From: Podocnemis expansa
Lineage: Eukaryota; Chordata; Testudines; Podocnemididae
Length of the DNA: 64,000 nucleotides
Assembly: GCA_007922195.1 (NCBI GenBank)
Contig: ML682003.1
Coordinates: 6,169,694 to 6,233,693, forward strand
Direction: 5' to 3'
Shown here: piece by piece, positions 12,226-22,407 of the stretch
Numbering within the stretch: position 1 is the first letter of the stretch
Layout of the letters: each line of letters begins with the position of its first letter
The notes under the pieces: model-generated
Database searches by the model: none
What the model was told of the DNA's origin: nothing
Seen by the model: only the letters and a program-made list of their open reading frames with translations
Translations under genes and position numbers: made by a program

Positions 12226-14071
12226 TCACTCTGTGAGAACACTGTCCCTCCTTTTCATTGAACCATCGAGGAACCATGCCGTGAGGTGCATCCTGTTGAG
12301 ATGAGTATGATGTGTCTTGCTTTTGTTCTGAGTTAAGAAACTGGGAATTAGTGGCAGGGGAAAGGGTGAGTCCTTGGACATGTGTATGAGTAGAGAGTAC
12401 CAGACCTGTCTCGGCCAGGCTGGGGCTATCAATATCACGACCGCTTTGTCCCGTTTTACCTTTTGGAGAACTTTGTGGATCAAAGGAATCGGGGGAAAAG
12501 CGTAAAGGAGACCATGGTCCCACGTGATTAGAAACGCATCTCCCAGAGATCCGGAACCGCGACCCGCTCTCGAACAAAACAGCAGACACTTCTTGTTGGC
12601 CTGGGTCGCAAACAAATCCACGCTCGGATAGCCCCAACATCGGAATATGCTCGTGAGAACTGTGTTGTTCATTTCCCACTCGTGAGGATCCAGGAAGTTT
12701 CTGCTTAGATCGTCCGCAACCGTGTTCAGTACACCCGGTAGGTACACAGCTGAAATGCGAATATCGTGAGCCAGGCACCAGTGCCATAACCTCATTGCCT
12801 CTAGACACAGGGCTCGCGAGCGAGCTCCCCCTTGGCGATTGATATAATACATGGTCGCCATGTTGTCTGTCAATCTTTACATGTTTGCCACGTATAATCG
12901 ATAGGAAGTGTTGACAGGTGTTCCGCACTGCTCGCAGCTCGAGGATATTGATATGAAGAGTAGCCTCCTGGTGGGCCCATCTGCCCTGTATTGTCAGGTG
13001 CCCAAGGTGGGCACCTCATCCCGCTAGGGAGGCGTCTGTGGACATGAGGACGTCTGCAACGTCTGGAGCGAACGGGACACCCTGGAGCACGTTTCATGGG
13101 GAGGTCCACCACATGAGAGAGTCTTTGATTTCCTGTGGAACTGAGAGCCGCCAATATTTGGCGTGTCTGTGCGACTTGAATTCCTTCAAGAACCACAACT
13201 GCAGGTGTCTCATGTGCAGTCTGGAGTTGGGGACCAGGTAAGTTGCCGCTGCCATATGGCCAAGAAGCTGCATGCACATGAGAGCCAAAACCGAAGGGGA
13301 AATTCGGACTTGGTCTATGATGGTCGATAGGGCTGTAACCTTGTCCACTGTGAGAAATGCCCTGCAAGTAGGAGTACATATCTGAGCTCCTATGAACTGA
13401 ATCTGTTGAGTCGGAGTCATGAGAGACTTGCTGTAGTTGATGGTGAGGCCCAGCGAGAGGAATAGAGATTCCGTCAGCTTCACTGCCTCCTGGGTTGCGG
13501 CAACGGAGAATGCTCTCAATAGGAAATCGTCCAGGTAGGGGAAAATAGATACGCCCCGTCAACGTAGATATGCTATTGGTGCCGCCATAATCTTTGAAAA
13601 CACTCTCGGCGCTGTGCATAGGCCGAAGGGAAGGACATTGAACTGGTAATGCATGTCCAAGAACATGAAGCACAAGAATTTCCTGTGTGCTGGATGTATC
13701 GTAACGTGGAAATACGCATCCTTGAGGTCGAGGGATGCCAGCCAATCGTTTCTCTCTAAGGATGTAAGGATATTAGACAGCATTACCATTTTGAATTTAT
13801 GCACCCGGACAAATTTATTAAGGTCTCTAAGGTCCAAGATGGGTCTCCAACCCCCTGTTTTTTTCCGTGTTAAGAAACATCTAGAATAGAATCCCTTGCC
13901 CCTATATTGCACAGGGACCTCGTGGATCGCTCCTATGGTCAGGAGAGTGGTCACTTCCTCCCTCAAAAATTGTACACGAGAGGGGTCCCTGAAGAGGGAC
14001 GGGGAAGGGGGTTTGGGGATGCGTGTGGCTATGAAGGGTATTAAATAGCCAAACTCAATAATCTCTAACAC
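12226..14071 (-). pseudogene. DIRS copy 1 reverse transcriptase and RNase H (inactivated)
   Basis: The reverse transcriptase shows GWRPILDLRDLNKFV, SLDLKDAYFHVTIHP and NVLPFGLCTAPRVFSK. A TGA stop at 13559-13561 interrupts it shortly before the catalytic FPYLDDFLL, after which the same frame continues through 13519-13094. Further TGA stops follow, at 13094 and inside the RNase H block that begins MSTDASLAG. A frameshift near 12,870-12,890 leads into TDNMATMYYINRQGGARSRA and a C-terminal stretch ending at 12226. TGA in place of CGA would fit CpG decay. Confidence 0.88.
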
Positions 14072-14201
14072 CCATTTGTCCGATGTAATGGACTCCCATC
14101 TGTGGATAAATGGTGCTAGTTTGTCAGTAAACCGTACGGGTGACTGAATTCGTTCAAGGGACGATGATATATGTTGGCGAGATAAACCCTCGACCTGATG
14201 T

Positions 14202-16408
14202 TCAAAAGTGCTGCCGGTTCAAGTGGGGTTGCACGTTTTGTGCTGGTTGGGCAGCTTGCCTACGCCTGCTATTTTGCTGTCTGGATCTTGGACGCGAAGA
14301 CTCGAACCTCCTACGCTGTTGTTGGTAGGAGAATCTATTGTTTCTGTTATATTGGTACCTGTTGGTATGAGGCCTGTACGTGGGTGGTTGAATTCCTAAT
14401 GTGCGAAGAGTAGCCCTTGAATCTTTTAATGAGTGCATTATATCGTTTGTCTTTTCTCCAAACAGTTTGACCCTATCGAAAGGCAAATCTTCTATGATGG
14501 TCTGTAGCTGTCTCGGGAGGGCCGCTGCGTGGAGCCATGCTGATTGACGGAGCACCACTGCCGAGCCAATGGTGCGTGCTGCCATGTCTGCTGCATCCAA
14601 TGCTGCCTGTAGAGCCACCCTTGATATCAGCAGGCCTTCCCGAAGGATCGCATTAAAACAGTCCTTTTTTTCTTCAGGAAGTATTTGGGAAAGCTCTGCC
14701 AACTTGGCATAGTTCTCATGATTATAATCTGCTAAAAGGGCAGCATAATTTGCTATTCTTAGTTGGAGTGTGGCAGATGTATAAATCTTTCTGCCCATTA
14801 CATCCGTCTTTCTATCCTCCTTATCCGGTGGCGATGCCCTGGTACAGGTCTGTTTCATTCGTTGGTTTGCAGCGTCTATGACTAACGAATTGGCTTGTGG
14901 GTGGGAGAATAGAAACTCGTTATCACCAGGCATAATAAAGTATTTATTGATTTTCTTGCTTGTGGGAGGTACAGAAGCTGGGGTCTCCCATATTGAAGTA
15001 GCCAGCTCCATGATGCCTTCATCCATGGGCATTGAGACCTTGGATGAGGTATTCGCCTGAAGGATTCTATACAACCTGTGCTTGGAAGCACTAACAGGCT
15101 GTTCTGGCAAGTCCAAGGTTGTAGCCACTCTCTTAAAAAGATCCTGGAACTGTCTGGCTTCGTCCCCCTTGGATTGTATCTCATCCATATTTGCCACCCC
15201 ATGTGACCTTGCTTGGGTGGAGAGATCATCTAAATGATCCAGCAGTGGGAAGCGTAGTACCCTGTGCCTGGTATAATTTTTGAACCTGAGAGGGTACCCC
15301 GGGCATTTGCATTGGCGGATAGCCTGGCCAATTAAACCAAGGAGCCCACGGCATGCCATAGGGAGGATACTGGCACCAGGTGTTAGGTTGCCACTGGCAT
15401 GACTGGGGTTGCAGTTTATTGGGTCCCGTCTGTTGCAATGGGACTCCTGTGTTTTCGTCGTCCATCTCTGATATAGAACTCGTGATGGAACGGTTATCTG
15501 AGGGCGACCGAGACCGCTCTTCGTCATCAGACGACTGCATGCCATACAATGGAGAGAGGCGTGAGGAGGAGTCAGAAGAAAAATCCTGCCTGAGACAGTG
15601 TTTCGTCTTCCTGGATCTCTTTCTGGGTGGAGAGGAAGACCTGCTCCTACATCGGGAGCCTGCCTCAGGCACCTGCGTCCGATCCTGGTAAGTAACAATG
15701 CAGGGCTGCACAGGTTGCGGTGCCGGAGGGTGATAGAGCAGCACCGGCATCTGGATCGCCGTTGGGGTGGGGAAAGCTGGTGCTTGCAGAGCGCTGCTCA
15801 GCACCAGTGTTGTGGGCACCGATAACAACATTGCCGGCTCCGGTGCCGTGGCAGTCAGTTGGGTCGGAGCCGTTGCTGCCATGGCCGTGGTGCCAGTAGA
15901 AGACTGCGGCAACGGAGCCATGGGCAGCGCGATCGGTGCCGGGGTGCTGTCAGTTAGCCCCAGCGCCGCTGAAGAACGGTCCGCCGGCGGCGCGCTAACT
16001 GCCGGCTTCTTCAGCCGCTGCGCCGCAGGGCTTTCCTGCAGCTTAGATTTGCTGCGCCCCGAACTGTTGGGGGGAGCCAGAGTCTCCTTAACATGAGACC
16101 GGCTGTGCCCCTTTTTACTTGTGGCTGAGGCGGCTGGGGATGGCGGCTGGGAGCCGGTTTGTCCCCCGCGCGTCCTGCGGGGAGAGGCGGTCGGCTCCGA
16201 TGCCGGGCGGAGCGCGCCTTCCATGAGCATAATCTTCAGCCTCCTGCTGCGTTCCCTCCTCGCTCTTGCCTTCAGTGAGGCACAGTGAGGGCAGGAGGTC
16301 GCCAAATGTGCCTCTCCCAGGCACTTTATAATTTCTGTCGTGCCCGTCCGAGAGCGGTAGAGGGTCACAACAATCTATGCAGCACTTGAATCCTGAGGCG
16401 TTAGGCAT
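14202..16408 (-). pseudogene. DIRS copy 1 gag-like ORF (frameshifted)
   Basis: The putative start at 16408 (MPNASGFKCC...) is supported by a similarly placed MP...FK start in the second DIRS copy. The frame moves near 16334 into a long Ser/Arg/Pro-rich stretch (16368-15226), and again at about 15230-15310 into an open stretch ending at 14202. The latter carries KIYTSATLQLRIANYAALLA, LPRQLQTIIEDLPFDRVKLF and a basic Arg/Gln-rich C-terminus suited to nucleic-acid binding. DIRS gag is poorly conserved, so the function is inferred from position. Confidence 0.8.
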
Positions 16409-16455
16409 TTAAGCTTTGTTGCCGTCCGGCTCTGTGTTTTCAGCTCTTTTGATGA

Positions 16456-16470
16456 TTTTTTTTTTTTTTT
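16456..16470. repeat. T15 run in DIRS copy 1 leader
   Basis: A run of 15 T on the plus strand, between the gag start and the right terminal repeat. An AACTAACTAACTA stretch follows at about 16532-16544 and recurs in the leader of the second DIRS copy. Confidence 0.8.
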
Positions 16471-16597
16471 ACAGGTAAATGTTAAGAAGAACAAGAAAAG
16501 AAGAATAACTAAGTAACCCTATCACTATGAGGAACTAACTAACTATATACAATTGAGGTAAGGAGCTCCTCTCAAACGGTGTTAGTGCTGAGGCGGT

Positions 16598-16776
16598 TGA
16601 GAAGGAACTGACGGGTGGGAGGGGGGAGAGCGCATTCCAAATGGTGGGAAGATAACAGTGGCGTCACCATGGCAGCGCGCTTCCCCCTCGGGCACTCTGC
16701 TATCAAAATCTCTGGTGTTAGGTGCGGGCGCAGCCACACACCTACAGTGGAGCAGCGGGGACACTGCTCGAAGAAA
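16598..16776. repeat. DIRS copy 1, right inverted terminal repeat
   Basis: Inverted partner of 10846-11030. It ends GACACTGCTCGAAGAAA, then CR1 sequence TAGCTGTTGATG follows directly. Small differences from the left repeat (for example GATAGCAG against GACAGTAG) show divergence. Confidence 0.93.
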
Positions 16777-18117
16777 TAGCTGTTGATGTAATATACCTTG
16801 ACTTTAGCAATGTTTTTGATATGGTTTCCCATAGCATTCTTGTCAGAAAGTTAAGGAAGTATGGGTTGGATGAGTGGACAGAAAAATGGCTAAATCAACA
16901 GGCTCAGCGGGTAGGAATCAATGGCTCAATGTCTAGTTGGCAACCAATAAGGACTGGACTACCCCAGAGGTCGGTCCTGGGGCCAGTTCTGTTCAATGTC
17001 TTCATTAATGATCTTGATGATTGGATAGATTGCACGCTCAGTAAGATTGCAGACCACACAAAGCTGGGGGGGGAATGGTACACATGCTGGATGGCAGGGA
17101 CAGGAATCAGGGAGACCTAGAAAAATTGGAGGATTGAGCCAAATGAAATCTCATGAGGTTCAACAAGGACAAGTGCAAAGTCCTACACTTAGGATGGAAA
17201 AACCCCATGCATTGATATAGGCTGGGGAGCGATCAGCTAAGCAGCAGTACTGTAGAAAAGGGCCTTGGGGTCATGGTGGATGGGAAGTTGGGTATGAGTC
17301 AACAGTGTGCTCTTGTAGCCGAAAAGACTAACAACATATTGGGCTGTATCCCTAGGAGCACTGCCAGCTAATCAAGGGATGTGATTATTCCCCTCTATTC
17401 AGCACTGGTGAGGCTGCATCTGGAATACTGTGTCCATTTTTGGGCTCCCCACTACAAAAAGGATGTGGACAAATTAGAAAGAGTCCAGTGGAGGGCAACC
17501 AAGATGATTAGGGGGTGGGGGCACATGACCTATCAGGAGACACTGAAGGAACTAGGCATATTTAGCCTGCAGAAGAGAAGACTGAGGGGGGATTTGATAG
17601 CAACCCTCAGCTACTTGAAGGGCTGCTCCAAGGAGGAGGGAGCCAGGCTGTTGTCAGTAGTAACAGAGGCCAGAACAAGGAGCAATGGCTTCAAGCTGCA
17701 GCTGGGGTGGTCGAGGTTGGAAATGAGGAAAAACATTCTCAGGACGACAGTGGTGAAGCATTGGAATGGGCTACCTAGGGAGGTGGTGGAATCTCCATCT
17801 TTGGAGATATTTATGGCCCAGTTAGACGATACCCTGGCTCGGATGATTTAGTGGGAGTGGCCCTGCTTTTAGCAGGGAGTTGGACCAGGTGACCTCATGA
17901 GCAGGGCCATAACTACAGCAGGGCTGATGGGGGCACAGCCCCAGGCGGCCCGAAGCAGCTCAACAGAGCTGCACTATTAAAGGGGCAGTTTTGCAGCCCT
18001 GGCTCTGAGCACCGCTAATGGGAAGGGGCACTTCCCGATCGGAACGTGCCATGGGCAGCAAAACACCATGTTACAGTGCTGCTCATGAGGTTCCTTCCAC
18101 CCCTATGATTCTATAAT
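16777..18117 (+). mobile_element. Second CR1 LINE, right part
   Basis: It resumes in register with the 10200-10812 segment: [60 protein letters not shown], then a degenerate ADHTKLGG catalytic block, and a 156-codon open stretch (17381-17851) with [20 protein letters not shown] and [19 protein letters not shown]. The 3' end is CCCTATGATTCTATAATATG. A 180-bp insertion interrupts the 3' UTR at 17902-18081. Confidence 0.9.
17902..18081. mobile_element. hAT-like MITE with 8-bp target duplication CTCATGAG
   Basis: A 180-bp insertion in the CR1 3' UTR. CTCATGAG flanks it perfectly at 17894-17901 and 18082-18089. Removing the insert and one copy restores the CR1 text GACCTCATGAG-GTTCCTTCC. The insert begins CAGGGCCATAAC and ends GTTACAGTGCTG, so both ends start CAG inward, which together with the 8-bp duplication suggests a non-autonomous hAT element. 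Confidence 0.75.
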
Positions 18118-18890
18118 ATGATAGAGATCTATAAGATCAACACTGGTGTGGACAAAGTAAATAAGGAAGTAAAATCAACATGGAGCCCTGTGGCACTTTT
18201 AAAAAGTCTTGCCAAGTTCCAAAGGGGCAACTGCATTAGTCTAGTAAAGCAAAAAAAGCAAGGAGTCTTGTGGCACTTAAAGACTAATAGATTTATTTAT
18301 CGCATGAGCTTTCGTGGAAGAATATCCCACTTCGTCAGACGCTTTGAAGAGGAGGAACTTACAGAATAGGATGAAAATAAATGCAGTGGAGCGTAAGACA
18401 TGGGATCAGGTCATACTGCAACAGCAAATCAGAGCACTTACAGGGATTCAAACTCTAGGAAACAGCACATAGAGGGAGAGTGAAGTCAAATTACATTCCT
18501 TGTAATGCAAGAACTGGGGGGGGGTCACCAAATTACAGTTATTGGCAAGCAGGTTTAAAATACAAGAGAAAGTATTCTTCACACAACATACAGCCAATCT
18601 GTGGAACTCCTTGCCAGAGGATGTTGTGAAGACCAAAATTATGACAGGATTCAAAAAAGAACTAAAGAAGTTTATGGAGGATAGGTCCATCAATGGCTGT
18701 CACCCAAGGATACGCAGGGATTGCTGTCTGCTAAAGGCTGGGAATGGGCAATGGGATAGATCACTTGATAACAGCAGGTCTGTTCATTCCCTCTGAAGCA
18801 CCTGGCACTGGTCCCTTTCAGAAGACAGGACAGTGGGCTAGATGGACCATTGGTCTGAGACAGCATAGCTGTTTTTTCAACTGACTGAAC
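18118..18890 (+). mobile_element. Older CR1 LINE, right part
   Basis: It begins ATGATAGAGATCTATAAGAT, the expected continuation of the 8725-10199 copy. It resumes after a Penelope-type insert (about 18181-18500) with GGTCACCAAATTACAG, CTTGCCAGAGGATGTTGTGA, TTATGGAGGATAGGTCCATC and a final GACAGGACAGTGGGCTAGAT-like 3' UTR. The 3' end fades near 18890. Confidence 0.82.
18181..18345 (-). mobile_element. Penelope-like element tail fragment A
   Basis: It shares the tail core AAAGGGGCAACTGCATTAGT, TGTGGCACTTAAAGACTAAT, ATTTATTTATCGCATGAGCT and TTCGTGG with copies at 25833, 39078, 51902 and 60421. A short extra piece (18181-18213, TGTGGCACTTTTAAA) looks like a partial second tail. The orientation is opposite to the coding fragment at 59735-60528. 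Confidence 0.65.
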
Positions 18891-19102
18891 TGAGAGATGC
18901 AGATGACCTGGGCTTAAAAACGGCCCAATTCTCAAGTACATATGAATGACCCTGTGCACACAAAAGGAGCAAGAATGAAGTTGGAGTAAACAGATTTCAC
19001 AAGCAGGAGCAACCCAACATGGTGTCACTCGTCTTGTCACAAGTCTTCCTGAATTGGTGGCTTAATGCTACTAATGAGAAAAAAGGACAGTTACTTACCT
19101 GT

Positions 19103-19297
19103 GACTTCTGTTCTTCGAGATGCACTGTTCACATCCATTCCCCTTGGGTGTGCATGCGCCGATGTGCCCAGTTGCCGGAAAGCTTTTGCCCTTAGCCTGA
19201 CCTCCCAGGGGCAGCAGCAGCGCCCCCTAGAGTGGCGTGCAACCGCCCCTTGAAAGCCATCACTGCTCCGCCTCTCCCCTCAGTCCCTTCTTTCCGG
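19103..19297. repeat. DIRS copy 2, left inverted terminal repeat
   Basis: Inverted match to about 24658-24845. Shared blocks include GATGTGCCCAGTTGC, TTTTGCCCTTAGCCTGACCT, CCCAGGGGCAGC, CCCCTTGA and CTCCGCCTCTCCCCTCAGT. The repeat is GC-rich and carries the AGGCTAAGGGCAAA-like block on the opposite strand. Confidence 0.92.
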
Positions 19298-19329
19298 TAA
19301 CTCCGAAGTGGGGACGGAGGGTGGGCGTG

Positions 19330-19429
19330 GAATGGATGTGAGCAGCGCATCTCGAAGAACAGAAGTTACGGGTAAGTAACTGTCCTTTTTCTTCTTTGAA
19401 CAGCTGCTCATATGCATTCCCCTTGGGTG
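19330..19429. repeat. DIRS copy 2, internal complementary region
   Basis: Bases 19330-19391 reverse-complement the element's left end (about 19079-19140). Bases 19390-19429 reverse-complement its right end (about 24806-24845). This is the same back-to-back layout as in copy 1 but with unrelated sequence, so the function rather than the text is conserved. Confidence 0.91.
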
Positions 19430-19462
19430 AATAGCGAGTCTTACCTTGGACGGTGGGCAGAA

Positions 19463-20494
19463 TTATGGTCTATGGGCGTGGAGGATGGCTTCGCCAAACG
19501 CCGCGTTGCCTCTTGCTTGCTGAACCAGGGCATAGTGGGAGGTGAAAGTGTGGACCTAAGCCCATGTCGCTGCCTGGCAAATGTCCTGGACAGGACTATG
19601 GGCTAAGAAGGCTGCTGACGCTGCCTGCGCTCTGGTTGAATGCGCTTTCACGGGCCCAGGAGGCGGGATCCCGGCAATTCGGTAGCACTCTCTTATACAA
19701 GACATTATCCAAGATGAGATAATCTGTGATGTCACCGGGTTGCCTCTAAGCCATTCTGCTATAGCCACAAACAACTGCGTCGATTTGCGGAAAGGTCTTG
19801 TCCTTTTGATGTAAAAGCTAACGCCCTGCGGACATCTAGGGAGTGACATCACCTCTGTTCCTCCGAAGCATGTGACTTGGGAAAGAACACCAGGAGAAAA
19901 ATGTCTTGATTCAAATGAAAATCGGATACCACCTTCAGAAAGAAGGCCAGATGCGGTCAGAGAGACACCTTATCCTTGAAGAATACTGTGTATGGTGGCT
20001 CAGAGGAAAGATGCCCTAAGCTCTGACATCCTTCTGCCCAACGTAATGGCAACCGGGAAGGCCACTTTCTGCGAGAGCACGACAAGGGGACATGTGGCTG
20101 GGGGCTCAAAGGGTGGGCTGGAGAGCACTCGGAGGACTAATCTGAGGTCCCACTGAGGGGTGGGTGCTCTCACTCTGAGGAACACTTTGTCTAGACCTCT
20201 GAAGAAGCGGACCGCCATCGGGTGTGAGAAGACCCGGCTTCCTTCCAGAGGCAGGTGGAAAGCAGAGATGGCTGCCAAGTGAACTCTCAATGAGGCTGAG
20301 GCCAGGCCTTGTTGGCTCAAGAAGCAGAGGTAGTCCAGAATATCCTGGATGGGCGCTGCTAACGGATCTGCCCCTCTCGCCCAGGCCCGACTAGCAAACC
20401 GCTTCCACTTCGCCTCATAAGTGTATCGAGTAGAGCGCTTCCTGCTACCCAGCTGGATGCACCTCACGCCTTCCGAGCAGGCCAATTCCTCCAT
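19463..20494 (-). pseudogene. DIRS copy 2 tyrosine recombinase (frameshifted)
   Basis: The N-terminal part (20494-20000) reads STRYTYEAKWKRFASRAW, QGLASASLRVHLAAISAFHL and ITLGRRMSELRA with the first catalytic Arg. The frame then breaks. The C-terminal part (19852-19556) gives AHSTRAQAASAAFL with the His-x-x-Arg box and CQAATWA, followed by a stop before the TSHYA block carrying the expected nucleophilic Tyr. The enzyme is therefore non-functional as it stands. Confidence 0.87.
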
Positions 20495-20534
20495 GTTCAG
20501 CCACAGAGCTTCCAGGGGGTCAAGTGGAACAAGC

Positions 20535-22318
20535 TCAAAAATTCGGATGGAAGAGGCACCCCCTGTCCTGTGACAGCAGGTCAGCCCTGTGGGGAAGCTC
20601 TCGTGGCGGGGCTACTGACAGCTCGAATAGCAGATGGAACCAGTGCTGGCGAGGCCACGCCAGTGCAATTAGGATGACGTTGGCTCTGTCCCTCTTTGCT
20701 TTTAGCAGCCCCTGTGGAGAAGCAGAAACGGGGGGAAGGCGTAGAGGAGATTGCCCGACCAGTCCAAGAGGAGCGTGTCCGGGAGGAAGCCCCTCTCCAG
20801 ACCTCTGTGGGAGCAGAACAGCTGGCACGTCCTGTTGTCTCAAGTCACGAAGAGGTCCACTCACGGAAAGCCCCAGTGGCGGAAGATGGATTGCGATACC
20901 TTGGGGTGAAGGGCCCACTCGTGCTGCAAATAGAAGCACCTGCTCAGGTGATCTGCCTGACTGTTCCTCACTCCCGTGAAGTGAGACACCACCAAGTGGA
21001 AACCATGCTCTATTGCCAAGCCCCAGAACTGAGTTGCTTTGCGGCACAGGGCTGAGGAACGGGCGCCCCCTTGGTGGTTCACATAGTGCATGGCAGTCGT
21101 ATTGTCCATCAGGACGTGCACAAAGCGGCCACACAGTTCCTCCCGGAAGACCGCACAGACGAGCCTTATTGCCCGCAGCTCCTTCACGCTGATATGAAGG
21201 GGAATCTCTCCCAGCGCCCAGGTTCCCTGGGTGCTGAGGCCAGAACTCAGATGAGCCCCCCATCCTGTGTCGGAGGCGTCTGAAATCAGCGACACTGACG
21301 GGGTTACTGAGTCGAAGGGAATCCCCTCCATCACTGCCTCTGGGTCCCTCCACCATGCCAGTTCTTGTAGAACACGGTGTGGGACATGCACCAATTGTCC
21401 CAATGGTGCCTACTGGGGTGGAAGGCTGACCTCAGCCACAGCTGGAGAAGCCGAAGGTGCAGACGGGTGAGGCGAACCACCAGTGTGGCCCAGTAACCTC
21501 ATACACTGCCTGGCCGTGGTGGTGGGGTCTCTTTCGAGGGTGGTGACAGTGTCGGCTATGGCACCAAACCTGGTGGGCGGGAGGCCTTGGCCTGGGCAGA
21601 GTCTAGGGTCACCCTGATAAATTCTATCCTTTGAACAGGGGACAGAACTGACTTATTTGTTTACTACTAGACCAAGGTGGGGGCACAGGTCCCGAGTTGT
21701 GTGGATGGCTGCCCGCAGCTGGCTCCTTGACTGCCCTGTGAGGAGCCAGTCGTCCAAGTAGGGGAAAACCTGGACCCCTCTCCTTCGCAGGGCGGCTGCG
21801 ACTACGGCCATGCATTTTGTGAATACCTTCGGTGCCAGCGCCAGACCGAAAGGGAGGACCATGAATTGAAAATGGCGGGAGCCCCTGGTGAATCTCAGGA
21901 ACTTCCTGTGACTGGCCATAATTGACACATGAAAATAGGCATCTCGCAAGTCAAGGGCGGCGAACAAATCCCCGGGGTCTAGGGAATGGATGATGTGATT
22001 GAGAGTGACCATTCGAAATTTTAGCCTCCTGAGAAATCTGTTTAGGCCACGGAGGTCCAGAATGGGTCTGAGTCCTCCCTTCACCTTGGGGATCAGAAAA
22101 TAGCAGTAGCAGAAACCTCTCCCCTCCTCCCTTCTTGGGACCGGCTCTATGGTGCCGAGCCTCAGAAGTCTTTCCACTTCCTCATTCAGGAGCTGTTCGT
22201 GAGCGGTGTCCCTCAAGAGGGGGTGGGGGGGTGTCCACGAGGTCTTGCATGGAACTGAAGGCCGTAACCGTGAAGAACAGTCCTTAGCACCCACTGATCT
22301 GTTGTAATCGAGGCCCAC
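20535..22318 (-). pseudogene. DIRS copy 2 reverse transcriptase and RNase H
   Basis: The reverse transcriptase block (22318-21653) is uninterrupted: GLRPILDLRGLNRFLR, AALDLRDAYFHVSI, MVLPFGLALAPKVFTK and the catalytic FPYLDDWLLTG. A stop follows VVNK at 21653. The RNase H block is open at 21403-20861: SLISDASDTGWGAHL and VLMDNTTAMHYVNHQGGA hold the acidic residues, then GVRNSQADHLSR. A further frame change links to the stretch ending near 20535. Confidence 0.9.
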
Positions 22319-22407
22319 TCATGGAAGAAAGAGGAGAGCTGGTCACGAAAAGGCAGGATGGGGATGTTTGAATCCAGGGGAGTAGATCGCCGTCCTCGGG
22401 TATCATG

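Larger units (their letters stand above)
10813..16776 (-). mobile_element. DIRS-family tyrosine-recombinase retrotransposon, copy 1 (about 6.0 kb)
   Basis: A nearly complete DIRS element lies inside a CR1. In minus-strand order it has a gag-like region (16408-14202), reverse transcriptase and RNase H (14071-12226) and a tyrosine recombinase (to 11205). Diverged inverted terminal repeats of about 180 bp flank it. An internal complementary region at 11085-11190 repeats both outer ends. There is no target-site duplication, as expected for recombinase-mediated integration, and AAA is present at both junctions. Frameshifts and stops in all three coding regions show that it is inactive. Confidence 0.93.

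Noticed and set aside
14202..16408. Retroviral gag
   Set aside because: It is followed by a DIRS reverse transcriptase and a tyrosine recombinase, with inverted rather than direct terminal repeats and no protease or integrase of the retroviral type.
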